The position numbers and the translations under genes are program-made. This document shows, in pieces, positions 53,266 to 61,706 of a stretch of 64,000 nt of DNA (its first letter is position 1; the number at the start of each line of letters is the position of its first letter). The notes beneath the pieces were generated by a model. It did not search any database and was not told where the DNA came from. It saw nothing but the letters and a program-made list of their open reading frames with translations. The stretch comes from Algoriphagus faecimaris (GTDB lineage Bacteria > Bacteroidota > Bacteroidia > Cytophagales > Cyclobacteriaceae), in NCBI RefSeq assembly GCF_900101705.1, contig NZ_FNAC01000004.1, forward strand, positions 87,530 to 151,529, written 5' to 3'.

Positions 53266-53342
53266 TTAATCATGAGAGTTATCTTCTCACTGCCTTTTTC
53301 CAAAGCACACAGCCTGATGTTTCATATGTTTATAATTTGAGT

Positions 53343-53537
53343 TTAATAGGTCACTACCTGTCCCGAACTTGATTCGGGAGAATCTCGCATGGTTGCCCCG
53401 ATAGAAGGGGCATACCAGTGTGTGACGGGTACGTTATGCTCGATTTCATCTTGCTCATTTTCAATTGGAACCATTTTTGTCCTTAATTTTTCCATAGTCC
53501 TTGGGAACTTCATTCCTTTTATTGCTATTTTCAACAA
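53343..53537 (-). pseudogene. possible remnant of a secreted-protein gene
   Basis: The 302-base gap 53266-53567 holds no intact gene. On the minus strand a 64-codon frame contains EIEHNVPVTHWYAPSIGATMRDS, which resembles the C-terminal strands of DUF3108-like Bacteroidota proteins (..TQWYAKGVGMVKSE..). There is no signal peptide and no upstream continuation, so at best it is a decayed fragment. The palindrome tcccgaacttgattcggga at 53360-53378 lies within it. Confidence 0.3.
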
Positions 53538-53567
53538 CCAATCACTGTAACCCTAAAACCACGTTTT

Positions 53568-53744
53568 ATGAGCGAAGTACAACTGAAAGAACTCGAATTA
53601 CAGATTGCCGAACTCAAAGGCAAATTGACCGGAGACATGTTTCAAGATATGGATGTACGTGATCAGATCCACAATCTCGAGATGAAACTCAAAGGGGTAA
53701 AGCCTATGGACTCTAGTATCGATTGTATAGGCTGCGGAAGTTAA
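53568..53744 (+). CDS. 58-residue protein with C-terminal CIGCGS
   Basis: An ATG at 53568 opens 58 codons ending at TAA 53744. The product starts MSEVQLKELELQIAELKGKL, a charged helix with coiled-coil spacing, continues through MDVRDQIHNLEMKLKGVKP, and ends DCIGCGS. The CxxC tail could bind zinc or another metal. I recall very similar short proteins with the same ending in other Bacteroidota, so it is likely a real conserved gene of unknown role. rluE starts three bases later, so the two are probably translated from one transcript. Confidence 0.75.
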   Translation: MSEVQLKELELQIAELKGKLTGDMFQDMDVRDQIHNLEMKLKGVKPMDSSIDCIGCGS

Positions 53745-53747
53745 GTT

Positions 53748-54344
53748 TTGGCACAGTACTTTATTATTTACAAGCCCTACGGGGTTTTGAGCCAATTTAG
53801 CGGAGAGGGGCAGACACTTGCCTCTCTTTTTCATTTTCCCAAAACCGTCTATCCAGTAGGCAGATTGGACAAGGACAGCGAGGGACTACTCATCATTAGC
53901 GATGACAAATGGCTCAATAATCAACTCCTAAACCCGAGGTTTGGTCACGAAAGAAGCTATCTCGCCCAAGTAGAGGGTATTCCAGATCAAGAAGCCTTGA
54001 GTAGTCTTCAAAAGGGTGTAGAAATCAATGTGGATGGAAAAATGTATCGCACCAAACCTGCTTTGGCAAAAATCCCGGAAGTCATCCCTGCCTTGCCGGA
54101 TCGAGACCCTCCTATTCGCTTTCGTAAAAATGTGCCTGATACCTGGATTAGCCTGACTTTGATTGAAGGGAAAAATAGGCAAGTTCGCAAAATGACTGCA
54201 GCAGTCGGACATCCGACCTTGCGCTTGGTTCGATGGTCGATTGCGAGATTGACGATTGAAGATTTTCAGATAGGGGAAGTAAGAGAGCTGGATCAGGATG
54301 AAATTTACAAGCTATTGGGCCTGAGTGGTTTTCGGAAGAAATAA
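53748..54344 (+). CDS. rluE: 23S rRNA pseudouridine synthase, RluE/RsuA family
   Basis: A 198-residue pseudouridine synthase. The catalytic aspartate is in YPVGRLDKDSEGLLIIS, and KPYGVLSQF at the N-terminus and GKNRQVRKMTAAVGHPTLRL are family hallmarks. The S4 domain found in RsuA is absent, as expected for RluE. The start is a TTG at 53748 (there is no ATG before the conserved N-terminus), three bases after the CIGCGS gene; weak initiation may be compensated by coupling. Confidence 0.93.
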   Translation: MAQYFIIYKPYGVLSQFSGEGQTLASLFHFPKTVYPVGRLDKDSEGLLIISDDKWLNNQLLNPRFGHERSYLAQVEGIPDQEALSSLQKGVEINVDGKMYRTKPALAKIPEVIPALPDRDPPIRFRKNVPDTWISLTLIEGKNRQVRKMTAAVGHPTLRLVRWSIARLTIEDFQIGEVRELDQDEIYKLLGLSGFRKK

Positions 54345-54697
54345 AGTAAAGAGTTTGGGGGTCCAAGGCTACCAGCGGTGCCTAAGTCTGATGACTATGA
54401 ACCAAAAGAGCAGGATAAATCTTTATGAACCCTCCGAGGGAATGGTCTTACCTTTGTTTCAGTTTTTGAACTCCGAAATACAGAAATTTATTAAGGTCCC
54501 TCTGAAGGTTCTATCCTTTCAATCCCAAAAAACCTTTGCGTTGTCGCGTCTTTACGGGAGATTACCCGCCTGGCTATCCATCTTAAAAAATCCTAAAAAA
54601 CCACCTGACATTCGGTCAAAACCGCTTCTAAGAATTAAGATTGTGATCGGGATAAAATATCCTATTTTAGACGGATTAAAAGCAAACCAAACGCTCC
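54345..54697. other. gene-free stretch before moxR
   Basis: I see no supported gene in these 353 bases. An open plus-strand frame runs through it into moxR, but its product has no protein-like character. The words tttgcgttgtcgcgtctttacggg near 54535 look like a degenerate form of an intergenic repeat common in this phylum. Confidence 0.5.
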
Positions 54698-55669
54698 ATG
54701 CATCAGGAAAAAATCGCAGCCGTAGTAGAAGAGGTCAGAAAAGTAGTCGTAGGACAAGAACGAATGGTCAATCGCCTATTGATAGGGCTTTTTACCAATG
54801 GACATATTTTGCTGGAAGGTGTTCCTGGTTTGGCAAAGACATTAACTGTCAATACCCTAGCCAAAGTCCTTCATTTGGATTTTAACAGGATTCAGTTTAC
54901 GCCGGATTTGCTTCCTTCGGATCTGATCGGTACGATGATTTACAATCAGCAGAATGGAGATTTTGAAGTGAAGAAAGGGCCCATTTTCGCGAATTTGATA
55001 TTGGCGGATGAGGTCAACCGATCTCCGGCCAAGGTACAATCTGCCCTTTTGGAGGCCATGCAAGAGAAGCAGGTGACCATCGGTGAGACGACATATCCAC
55101 TGGATAGGCCATTTTTGGTTTTAGCTACACAAAACCCGGTAGATCAAGAAGGAACCTATCCATTACCCGAGGCTCAAGTGGATAGATTTATGATGAAAGT
55201 ACATATCCAATATCCGAGCAAGGCAGATGAAATGGAAGTTATGCGCCGAATGGCAAATATGTCTTTCAATTCGGAAGTGAATGCGATCCTTTCTAAGCAA
55301 GATATTTTTGACATCCGTAATCAAATCAATGAGATCAAAATCGCCGAACCTCTTGAGGAATACATCATCGAGTTGGTATTTGCGACTCGTTTCCCAGAGC
55401 AGTACGGTTTGAAAAATGAAGCCAAGTATATTCAGTTTGGTGTGTCACCCCGGGCTAGTATCAATTTAAACTTGGCTTCCAAAGCAGTAGCCTACCTTGA
55501 AGGCAGAGATTATGTGCTTCCTGAGGATATCAAAGAGATCGCAGAAGATGTCTTGAATCACCGAATAATATTGAATTACGAAGCGGAAGCAGACAATATC
55601 AATACACGAGATCTGGTAAAAATTCTCTTGGAGAAAGTTCCGATTAATAAGTCGGTAACATTGAAATAA
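54698..55669 (+). CDS. moxR: MoxR-family AAA+ ATPase
   Basis: A 323-residue MoxR ATPase. Walker A is GVPGLAKT, Walker B LILADEVNRSPAKVQSALLEAM, sensor 1 LATQNPVDQEGTYPLPEAQ with VDRF following. MoxR proteins work as chaperones for the folding or activation of partner complexes, usually with a DUF58 and VWA proteins encoded next to them (the Bat operon). Here a terminator follows 20 bases after the stop, so this copy is alone. Confidence 0.94.
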   Translation: MHQEKIAAVVEEVRKVVVGQERMVNRLLIGLFTNGHILLEGVPGLAKTLTVNTLAKVLHLDFNRIQFTPDLLPSDLIGTMIYNQQNGDFEVKKGPIFANLILADEVNRSPAKVQSALLEAMQEKQVTIGETTYPLDRPFLVLATQNPVDQEGTYPLPEAQVDRFMMKVHIQYPSKADEMEVMRRMANMSFNSEVNAILSKQDIFDIRNQINEIKIAEPLEEYIIELVFATRFPEQYGLKNEAKYIQFGVSPRASINLNLASKAVAYLEGRDYVLPEDIKEIAEDVLNHRIILNYEAEADNINTRDLVKILLEKVPINKSVTLK

Positions 55670-55688
55670 CATGAAAAACCTGAAATTG

Positions 55689-55716
55689 AGGCTTTCTGCG
55701 AGGAAAGCCTTTTTTT
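55689..55716 (+). terminator. terminator of moxR
   Basis: An 8-base stem (aggctttc with gaaagcct), 6-base loop and a T7 run, 20 bases after the moxR stop codon. Confidence 0.92.
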
Positions 55717-55852
55717 ATGTCAATTTTGTTAATTCAGTATTAAATTCTGTATTCATTTTTAAAAAAAGCATAATTCGAATAATTCTCTTGTGGTAGAAAA
55801 TTGAGTCAGTTTTGTATCGTCAAAAAGGCAAAACCATAATTCAATTAATACC

Positions 55853-57352
55853 ATGAAAAAGTTTAATTACCTATTTCTCCTTTTCGCAGCCATCACCATT
55901 GGCTTCACGAGCTGTGGAGAAGATGAAACTCCTAACAATGGAGTGACCATTTCAGGAATCCCTGCCACGGCCACTATTGAGGCAGGAGGCACATTAGGTC
56001 CTGTGACTGCTACAGCTACTGCACCTGATGGATTGGCCCAGTTGACCATCACCAAAGACGGCGCAAATTTCGCTACTATTCCTTTGACAGGGACGACTGC
56101 TTCTCAAGAGTTTTCCTACGATGCTCTTCCAGAAGATGCTGGTAAAAGCATTGTTTTTGTATTTACTGTAACAGACACTGACGGAGATCAGGCTACTGCT
56201 ACTCATGTATTGAATGTGGGTGCTGAAGCTACTGTAATCCGAGTGGAATCTAATATCACTTCCAACCAAACTTGGGAATCAGGTAAAACCTACATCCTAG
56301 GAGGAAGAATTGTAGTGGAAGATGGTGCTACCCTTACTATAGAAGAAGGCGTAGTCGTGAAAGGTGAGGTAGGAACAGGCGCTAACGCTACTGCTCTGAT
56401 CATAGCTAGAGGAGGAAAATTGAATGCAAACGGAACGGCTACTGCTCCGATTATTTTTACATCTATCGCTGATGAAATCGAGCCAGGTCAGATCGCTTCT
56501 CCAAACCTTGATCCAGATCTTTCTGGTCTTTGGGGTGGCTTAATCGTCCTAGGTAGAGCTCCTTCTTCTTTTGCCGGTGATGTATCTGAAATCCAAATTG
56601 AAGGAATCCCAGCTTCTGATACTAATGGACTTTACGGAGGTAATATTGCAGATGATGATTCTGGATCCATTACTTATATCTCTATCCGTCACGGAGGTGC
56701 TAATATCGGTGAAGGTAACGAAATCAACGGTTTGACCCTTGGTGGTGTAGGTTCTGCTACTGTCATTGAAAATGTAGAGGTGATCGCTAACCAAGATGAT
56801 GGAATCGAGTGGTTTGGTGGAACAGTAAACGTGACCAATGCACTTGTTTGGAATTCTGGCGATGATGCTTTGGATACTGATCAGGCTTGGTCTGGTACTA
56901 TGGATAACTTCATCTTGATCTGTGGATCTGAAACAGATCATGCACTTGAAATTGACGGGCCAGAAGGTTCTTTCAATGCTGCTCACACTGTGATCAACGG
57001 TTCTGTGAAAGGTCATCCTGCTTCTGAGCTTGGAGACTTCAGAGATGGAGCAAGAGGTGCTTTTGAAAACATCTACTTCTTCGGATTCTCTAGCCCAGCT
57101 GACACAGACGGTAGAGGAGATTTCTCTATCAGTGGTGATAAGACTGTTGCCACATTTGCTGAAGGTGCATTGACCTTCGCTAACCTAGAGATCACACTAG
57201 CTGAAGGTACTTCACTAACTGATGTATTCCGAGGTGGAACAGATGTTCATGCGACAGCAGTAGCAGCAGGTGCCAATACTGTAGGTGCTGACAAGTCAGT
57301 ATTTGCAACTTGGTCTTGGGCTGATGTAGCTGGACAATTAGCTGATTTCTAA
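55853..57352 (+). CDS. surface lipoprotein with right-handed beta-helix
   Basis: A 499-residue lipoprotein (signal ending ITIGFTSC, C21). Residues about 30-120 form an Ig-like domain (VTISGIPATATIEAGG..FTVTDTDGDQATATHVL). From about 130 to the end short strand repeats rich in Gly, Asn and Asp (GRIVVEDGATLTIEEGVVVKG, ARGGKLNANGTATAPIIFTS, NGLTLGGVGSATVIENVEV) predict a right-handed parallel beta-helix. Such proteins are often paired with a large TonB receptor, as here, where the receptor gene follows after a terminator. The ligand is unknown. Codon use is strongly biased, suggesting high expression. Confidence 0.85.
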   Translation: MKKFNYLFLLFAAITIGFTSCGEDETPNNGVTISGIPATATIEAGGTLGPVTATATAPDGLAQLTITKDGANFATIPLTGTTASQEFSYDALPEDAGKSIVFVFTVTDTDGDQATATHVLNVGAEATVIRVESNITSNQTWESGKTYILGGRIVVEDGATLTIEEGVVVKGEVGTGANATALIIARGGKLNANGTATAPIIFTSIADEIEPGQIASPNLDPDLSGLWGGLIVLGRAPSSFAGDVSEIQIEGIPASDTNGLYGGNIADDDSGSITYISIRHGGANIGEGNEINGLTLGGVGSATVIENVEVIANQDDGIEWFGGTVNVTNALVWNSGDDALDTDQAWSGTMDNFILICGSETDHALEIDGPEGSFNAAHTVINGSVKGHPASELGDFRDGARGAFENIYFFGFSSPADTDGRGDFSISGDKTVATFAEGALTFANLEITLAEGTSLTDVFRGGTDVHATAVAAGANTVGADKSVFATWSWADVAGQLADF

Positions 57353-57370
57353 TTACGATTTTAACCTTAT

Positions 57371-57409
57371 AAAAGGAAGGAAGGTCTTGCAAGGAACTTC
57401 CTTCCTTTT
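57371..57409 (+). terminator. terminator or attenuator between lipoprotein and receptor
   Basis: A perfect 13-base stem (aaaaggaaggaag with cttccttcctttt) and a short T-rich tail, 19 bases after the lipoprotein stop and 30 bases before the receptor ATG. Partial read-through would give less receptor than lipoprotein. Confidence 0.85.
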
Positions 57410-57438
57410 CTCATAAAATTGAATCCTTCATTTGCTGT

Positions 57439-60345
57439 ATGAAAAATCAATCAACTCGTTCGTTTATGAAACGAATCTTCATCCCAAGCCTGCTTCTTAT
57501 CACCCAATTGATGGCGGGTTTTTCCTTTGCACAGAAAGGAACGTTACGTGGAACTATCTTTGAAGAATCCACAGGAGAGCCACTATTTGGGGTCTCTGTA
57601 TTAGTCAAAGAACTCGGTATCGGTGCAGTTACCGATTTTGATGGAAAGTTCGAAATCCAAGCTGATCCAGGAACTTACACCCTACAGATTTCTTATATTT
57701 CTTACTCTACAGTGGAATTGACTGCAGTAGAGATTAATAGTGACAAAGTCACTGTCTTAAATGATATTTTGATGGCAGAGGAAGCCTCGGAACTGGAAAC
57801 AGTGACGATCGCAGCAGCTGCTATTCGAACCACAGAGAATGCCTTAATGTCTGTTAAGAGAAATGCTCCCAACTTGATGGATGGGATCTCTGCGAGTACT
57901 TTTAGGCAAATAGGCGACGGAGATGCCGCCGGTGCAGTAAAAAGAGTGACAGGTGTTTCTATCGAAGGCGGAAAATACGTCTACGTACGTGGTCTTGGTG
58001 ACCGATACACCAAAACGGTTTTGAATGGTGTGGATGTGCCGGGTCTTGATCCAGACCGAAATACCATTCAGATGGATATTTTTCCCACTAATGTGATTGA
58101 TAATATTATTGTTTCAAAATCCTTTTCCGCCGAGCTACCTGCTGATTTTACAGGAGGTGTTGTGGATATAGAGACCAAAGATTTTCCTGAAGAAAGGTCT
58201 ATGAAATTGGGTGTTTCAGGAGGTTTTAACCCTTCCATGCACTTCAACAGTAATTACCTGACCTATGAAGGTGGTAAAAATGATTGGTTAGGATTTGATG
58301 ATGGTACTCGCGCTTTGCCTACAGGAGGCAGAACAGATATCCCTTCTTATGGGGATGTAGTCGGAAATCCAAATAGCCCCACAGGATTGGAATACCAATC
58401 CATTTTAGGATCTTTCAATAAAACTTTGGCAGGTTATCGTGCCAACAGTTTGATGGATTTAGGCTTAAGCTTCTCGCTCGGGGATCAACTGGCAAGGGAA
58501 AAAGTAACTTGGGGTTATAATTTCGCTTTGACTTACAAAAATGAAACAGAGTTTTATCAAGATGCTGAGTTTAATCTCTATGCCAAACCCCGTGAGGCGA
58601 GTCAGCGCGAACTCGAGCCTCTCGAAAGACAATCTGGTGACTATGGTGTAAATAATGTAATGCTTGGAGGAATGGCAGGAATCGCCATGAAGACCAATGC
58701 CTCCAAGTTTAGACTGACCTACCTGCATCTTCAGAATGGTGAATCTAAAGCGGGTGAGTTTGACTTTGTCAATACCAATCTAGGAGCCAATTTTGAGGCC
58801 AAACAGTACAATATTGAATACAGCGAGCGTTCGCTTCAAAGCATTCTTCTAGGGGGTTCTCACTTTTTGAATGGGAATAGCTGGGAAATCAACTGGAAAG
58901 TAGCTCCGACTCTTTCTACCATGAATGATCCGGATATTCGCTTTACCCGATTTAGACTGCCTAACAATACGATTTCTACCGAAGTTGGACTTCCAACTAG
59001 AATCTGGAGAGAATTAGAAGAAGTTAACTTGGTCAGCAAGGTGGATTTGACCAAAAGAATTACGGCCTTCCAGTCAGAAGGAAAGATTAGATTTGGTGGA
59101 AATTATGTGACTAAAAACCGGGATTTTACTATCCAAACCTTTCAGTTCGCTACTGGAAATGCAGACCTGTCTAACGGTGACCCTAATGCTATCTTAAATC
59201 CCGAAAACTTGTTTTCAGCTGATAATAGAAATGGTGTAAGGTATAACCCTGATTTCATCCCAATCAACCCTAATGAATACCAGTCCAACATTACCAATGC
59301 TGCCGGCTATGTTTCTGCAGAGTTGACTCCGATCGCCGGATTGAAAGCGATCGCCGGATTGAGAGTAGAGAAGTATACGCAGTTTTATACTGGTACCAAC
59401 CAAGGGGCTACCATCGTCTTTGATAATGAAAAGGTGTTGGATGATTTGGACTTTTTTCCTTCGCTAAACTTAGTCTTTGGATTGAAAGAAAATCAAAACT
59501 TGAGATTCTCGGCTTCTAGAACCATTGCCAGACCTTCTTTTAAGGAATTGTCTTATGCGGAGATTCTTGATCCGATTACAGGTAGAACCTTTATTGGAGG
59601 ATTATTTCCTGAGACTACAAATGGAGGAACCGAGGTGCTGTGGGATGGTAATTTGACTGCCACTCGAATCAACAATTTTGATTTGAGATGGGAATCTTTC
59701 CAGCAGCGAGCTCAGATGTTTTCGGTAAGTGCTTTTTATAAGTCATTTGACAAGCCTATCGAAATCGTACAATTTCTTTCCGATCCAGGGTCTTTCCAGC
59801 CTCGAAATGTAGGCCGAGGCACAGTGATGGGGATTGAAGTTGAATTAAGAAAGGCATTGACTTTCCTTTCTCCTTCCTTAGAGAATTTCATGTGGAATAC
59901 CAACGTCACCGTGACAGAATCACAGATCAAAATGTCAGAGTCTGAATTCAGGTCAAGATCCTTGACAGCGCGTGAAGGAGAAACTGTATCAGATACTCGT
60001 GATATGGCAGGGCAGGCGCCTTACATTATCAATACTGGTCTTTCTTATAATAACTTCATAAATGGTTTTGAAGCTGGTGTTTTCTATAATGTGCAAGGAC
60101 CTACTTTGAATTTTGTGGGATTTGGAAACCGAACTGATACCTACACGGTACCATTCCACAGCTTAAACTTAAACATCAATAAGTCTTTCGGGGCTGATGA
60201 GCGGATTCAGGCAAATTTAGGAGTTGAAAATCTTTTGAATGATAAGCGAGAGGTAGTATTCAGTTCTTATGAAGCCCAAGACCAGATTTTTACTCGATTA
60301 GCACCAGGTACTAGAATCAAATTTGGATTCTCTTTCTCCTTCTAA
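57439..60345 (+). CDS. large TonB-dependent receptor paired with the beta-helix protein
   Basis: A 968-residue receptor: a signal peptide after a basic leader (cleavage near FSFAQ, about residue 32), carboxypeptidase-like domain (34-115, GTIFEESTGEPLFGVSVLV), plug domain with YVRGLGDRYTKTVLNGVDVP, and the barrel ending IKFGFSFSF. The plug motif GDGDAAGAVKRVTGVSIEGG marks the subgroup of large receptors typical of marine Bacteroidota, distinct from SusC. No SusD is present; the beta-helix lipoprotein may be its partner. The substrate is unknown. The start at 57439 is taken, with an alternative ATG nine codons on. Confidence 0.92.
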   Translation: MKNQSTRSFMKRIFIPSLLLITQLMAGFSFAQKGTLRGTIFEESTGEPLFGVSVLVKELGIGAVTDFDGKFEIQADPGTYTLQISYISYSTVELTAVEINSDKVTVLNDILMAEEASELETVTIAAAAIRTTENALMSVKRNAPNLMDGISASTFRQIGDGDAAGAVKRVTGVSIEGGKYVYVRGLGDRYTKTVLNGVDVPGLDPDRNTIQMDIFPTNVIDNIIVSKSFSAELPADFTGGVVDIETKDFPEERSMKLGVSGGFNPSMHFNSNYLTYEGGKNDWLGFDDGTRALPTGGRTDIPSYGDVVGNPNSPTGLEYQSILGSFNKTLAGYRANSLMDLGLSFSLGDQLAREKVTWGYNFALTYKNETEFYQDAEFNLYAKPREASQRELEPLERQSGDYGVNNVMLGGMAGIAMKTNASKFRLTYLHLQNGESKAGEFDFVNTNLGANFEAKQYNIEYSERSLQSILLGGSHFLNGNSWEINWKVAPTLSTMNDPDIRFTRFRLPNNTISTEVGLPTRIWRELEEVNLVSKVDLTKRITAFQSEGKIRFGGNYVTKNRDFTIQTFQFATGNADLSNGDPNAILNPENLFSADNRNGVRYNPDFIPINPNEYQSNITNAAGYVSAELTPIAGLKAIAGLRVEKYTQFYTGTNQGATIVFDNEKVLDDLDFFPSLNLVFGLKENQNLRFSASRTIARPSFKELSYAEILDPITGRTFIGGLFPETTNGGTEVLWDGNLTATRINNFDLRWESFQQRAQMFSVSAFYKSFDKPIEIVQFLSDPGSFQPRNVGRGTVMGIEVELRKALTFLSPSLENFMWNTNVTVTESQIKMSESEFRSRSLTAREGETVSDTRDMAGQAPYIINTGLSYNNFINGFEAGVFYNVQGPTLNFVGFGNRTDTYTVPFHSLNLNINKSFGADERIQANLGVENLLNDKREVVFSSYEAQDQIFTRLAPGTRIKFGFSFSF

Positions 60346-60369
60346 TTAAGGATTCTTAATGTTTTTAAG

Positions 60370-60398
60370 CCCCCAAAACTTAATTTGGGGGTTTTTTT
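60370..60398 (+). terminator. terminator of the TonB receptor gene
   Basis: An 8-base stem (cccccaaa with tttggggg) and a T7 run, 25 bases after the stop codon. Confidence 0.92.
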
Positions 60399-60420
60399 GT
60401 GCTCTAAAAAGCCACAAATG

Positions 60421-60681
60421 CACGAATTTTTCTTGCCATATCCTGCCCTGGTTCGTATGCTCCCAAACCGGAATTGATTTATTGTAGAAAAATTTACCCA
60501 ATCAAATCGCTTCTCTGAAGCTCTAGTTTTCACCTTTCCCATTTCTGATTTTAGACTCAAAGCGCCTCGCTGAGGCTTTTGAACTAAAGAATTTTGGAAT
60601 AAAAGCGCCTGCGGCGCGTTATTATTGTAGAATTGTAAGTTGCAATTTGTTAGAGAGCAGCAGCGCTGCGATTTGATTAAA
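60421..60681. repeat. 261-bp direct repeat A, copy 1
   Basis: Counting by eye, 19 differences in 261 positions and no gaps separate it from copy 2 at 61151-61411, about 93 percent identity. Each copy holds three short palindromes: gcctcgctgaggc (60564-60576), gcgcctgcggcgc (60605-60617) and gcagcgctgc (60660-60669). No reading frame is conserved between the copies, so it is not a coding duplicate. Confidence 0.92.
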
Positions 60682-60774
60682 AGGGAGATTCCAAGAAATA
60701 TCCTAATCGTGCATTCGTGGCTAAAAAAAAGGGGCTAATTCACGGAATTTTTTCTTGTCTTTATCCCCGCCAAG

Positions 60775-61078
60775 TAAAAAATGTACCGTCCCGATGGGAC
60801 TCACAAGCTAGATCTCAACCATTTTTCCAGCCGTTAAAACGGCTGGCAAGAAAATCGTTCGAGGCTGTCTCATAAATAGCTTTAATGTCAGCCTGAGCGG
60901 AGTCGAAGGCCATTTCTACCGTTCTAGCTCACATTTCGACTTCGCTCAATGTGACAAACTTCTCTTTTGAGACAGCCTCTTATCAATTAACCCCCAGTTC
61001 AATGCCGTAGGTATGGCCGATTTAATCATTTCAAACATGATTAACCCAATTGAAAAATATACAAACCTCAGTTTTATC
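60775..61078. repeat. dispersed repeat B, copy 1, interrupted by a MITE-like element
   Basis: The left block (atgtaccgtcccgatggg.., then ccagccgttaaaacggctgg) ends near 60850 and the right block (caatgccgtagg..gatttaatcatttcaaac..acaaacctcagttttat) runs 61000-61078. Both recur in the same order at 63548-63766. Between them copy 1 carries the element at 60861-60979. Confidence 0.85.
60861..60979. mobile_element. 119-bp MITE-like element
   Basis: Perfect 12-base terminal inverted repeats, gaggctgtctca and tgagacagcctc, enclose sequence with a second imperfect pair (gtcagcctgagcggagtcgaag against ttcgacttcgctcaatgtgac). It has no coding capacity. It lies inside repeat B, whose other copy lacks it. 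No clear target-site duplication is visible. Confidence 0.6.
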
Positions 61079-61083
61079 CGAGA

Positions 61084-61135
61084 TTGGGCTTAAGTGCCAT
61101 TCCTATTCAAAAAACACAATTTGTGAATTCGTGGC
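61084..61135. repeat. direct repeat D, copy 1
   Basis: The block ttgggcttaagtgccattcc..gaattcgtggc recurs at 61443-61494 with a few substitutions. The two copies flank repeat A copy 2, giving the order D-A-D. Confidence 0.8.
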
Positions 61136-61150
61136 TATAAAAAATGAAGC

Positions 61151-61411
61151 CACGAATTTTTCTTGCCATATCCTGCCCTGGTTCGTATGCTCCCAAACCA
61201 GAATTCATTTATTTTAGAAAAATTTATCCAATCAAATCGCTTCTCTGAAGCTCTAGTTTTCAATTTCCCCATCTCTGATTTTAGACTCAAAGCGCCTCGC
61301 TGAGGCTTTGAAACTAAAGATTGTTGGAGTAAAAGCGCCAGCGGCGCGTTACTATTGTAGAATTGTGGATTGCAAATTGTTAGAGAGCAGCAGCGCTGCG
61401 ATTTGATTAAA
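61151..61411. repeat. 261-bp direct repeat A, copy 2
   Basis: Gap-free partner of the block at 60421-60681. All three palindromes are kept; one differs in its loop (gcgccagcggcgc instead of gcgcctgcggcgc), so the stems are conserved more strictly than the sequence around them. Confidence 0.92.
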
Positions 61412-61442
61412 GAAATATTCTACCTCTAGTAGGTTAAAAAAT

Positions 61443-61494
61443 TTGGGCTAAAGTGCTATTCCTATTCAGAGAATATAATTCGTGCATTCGTGGC
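61443..61494. repeat. direct repeat D, copy 2
   Basis: The block ttgggctaaagtgctattcc..gcattcgtggc is the partner of 61084-61135. After it, up to the gene at 61707, I see only A/T-rich sequence with another degenerate gacaaatttttcttgg word as in repeat A. Confidence 0.8.
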
Positions 61495-61706
61495 CAGAGA
61501 AGGATCCACTGATTGACAAATTTTTCTTGGTTTTTCCCTCTCCCTAGAAAGCGCTGTAATTTTTAAGGGTTAGATGATAGATAGAATATCATTTGAAATC
61601 GCTCTACACAATTCAATTCCCATAAAAAATTCTTTTATGTCTTTGGACACATGGGAATTAGAAAGGTCTGCTTAGTTTTACTGCATTGGTCTTTAACTCT
61701 TCTTTT

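Noticed and set aside
54325..54885. A 186-codon plus-strand frame overlapping moxR
   Set aside because: Its product is low-information and its last third lies out of frame inside the well-supported moxR gene.
60400..61700. Possible CRISPR array or insertion sequence in the repeat-rich region
   Set aside because: The repeats are long, few and irregularly spaced with no spacer pattern, and no transposase frame is present.
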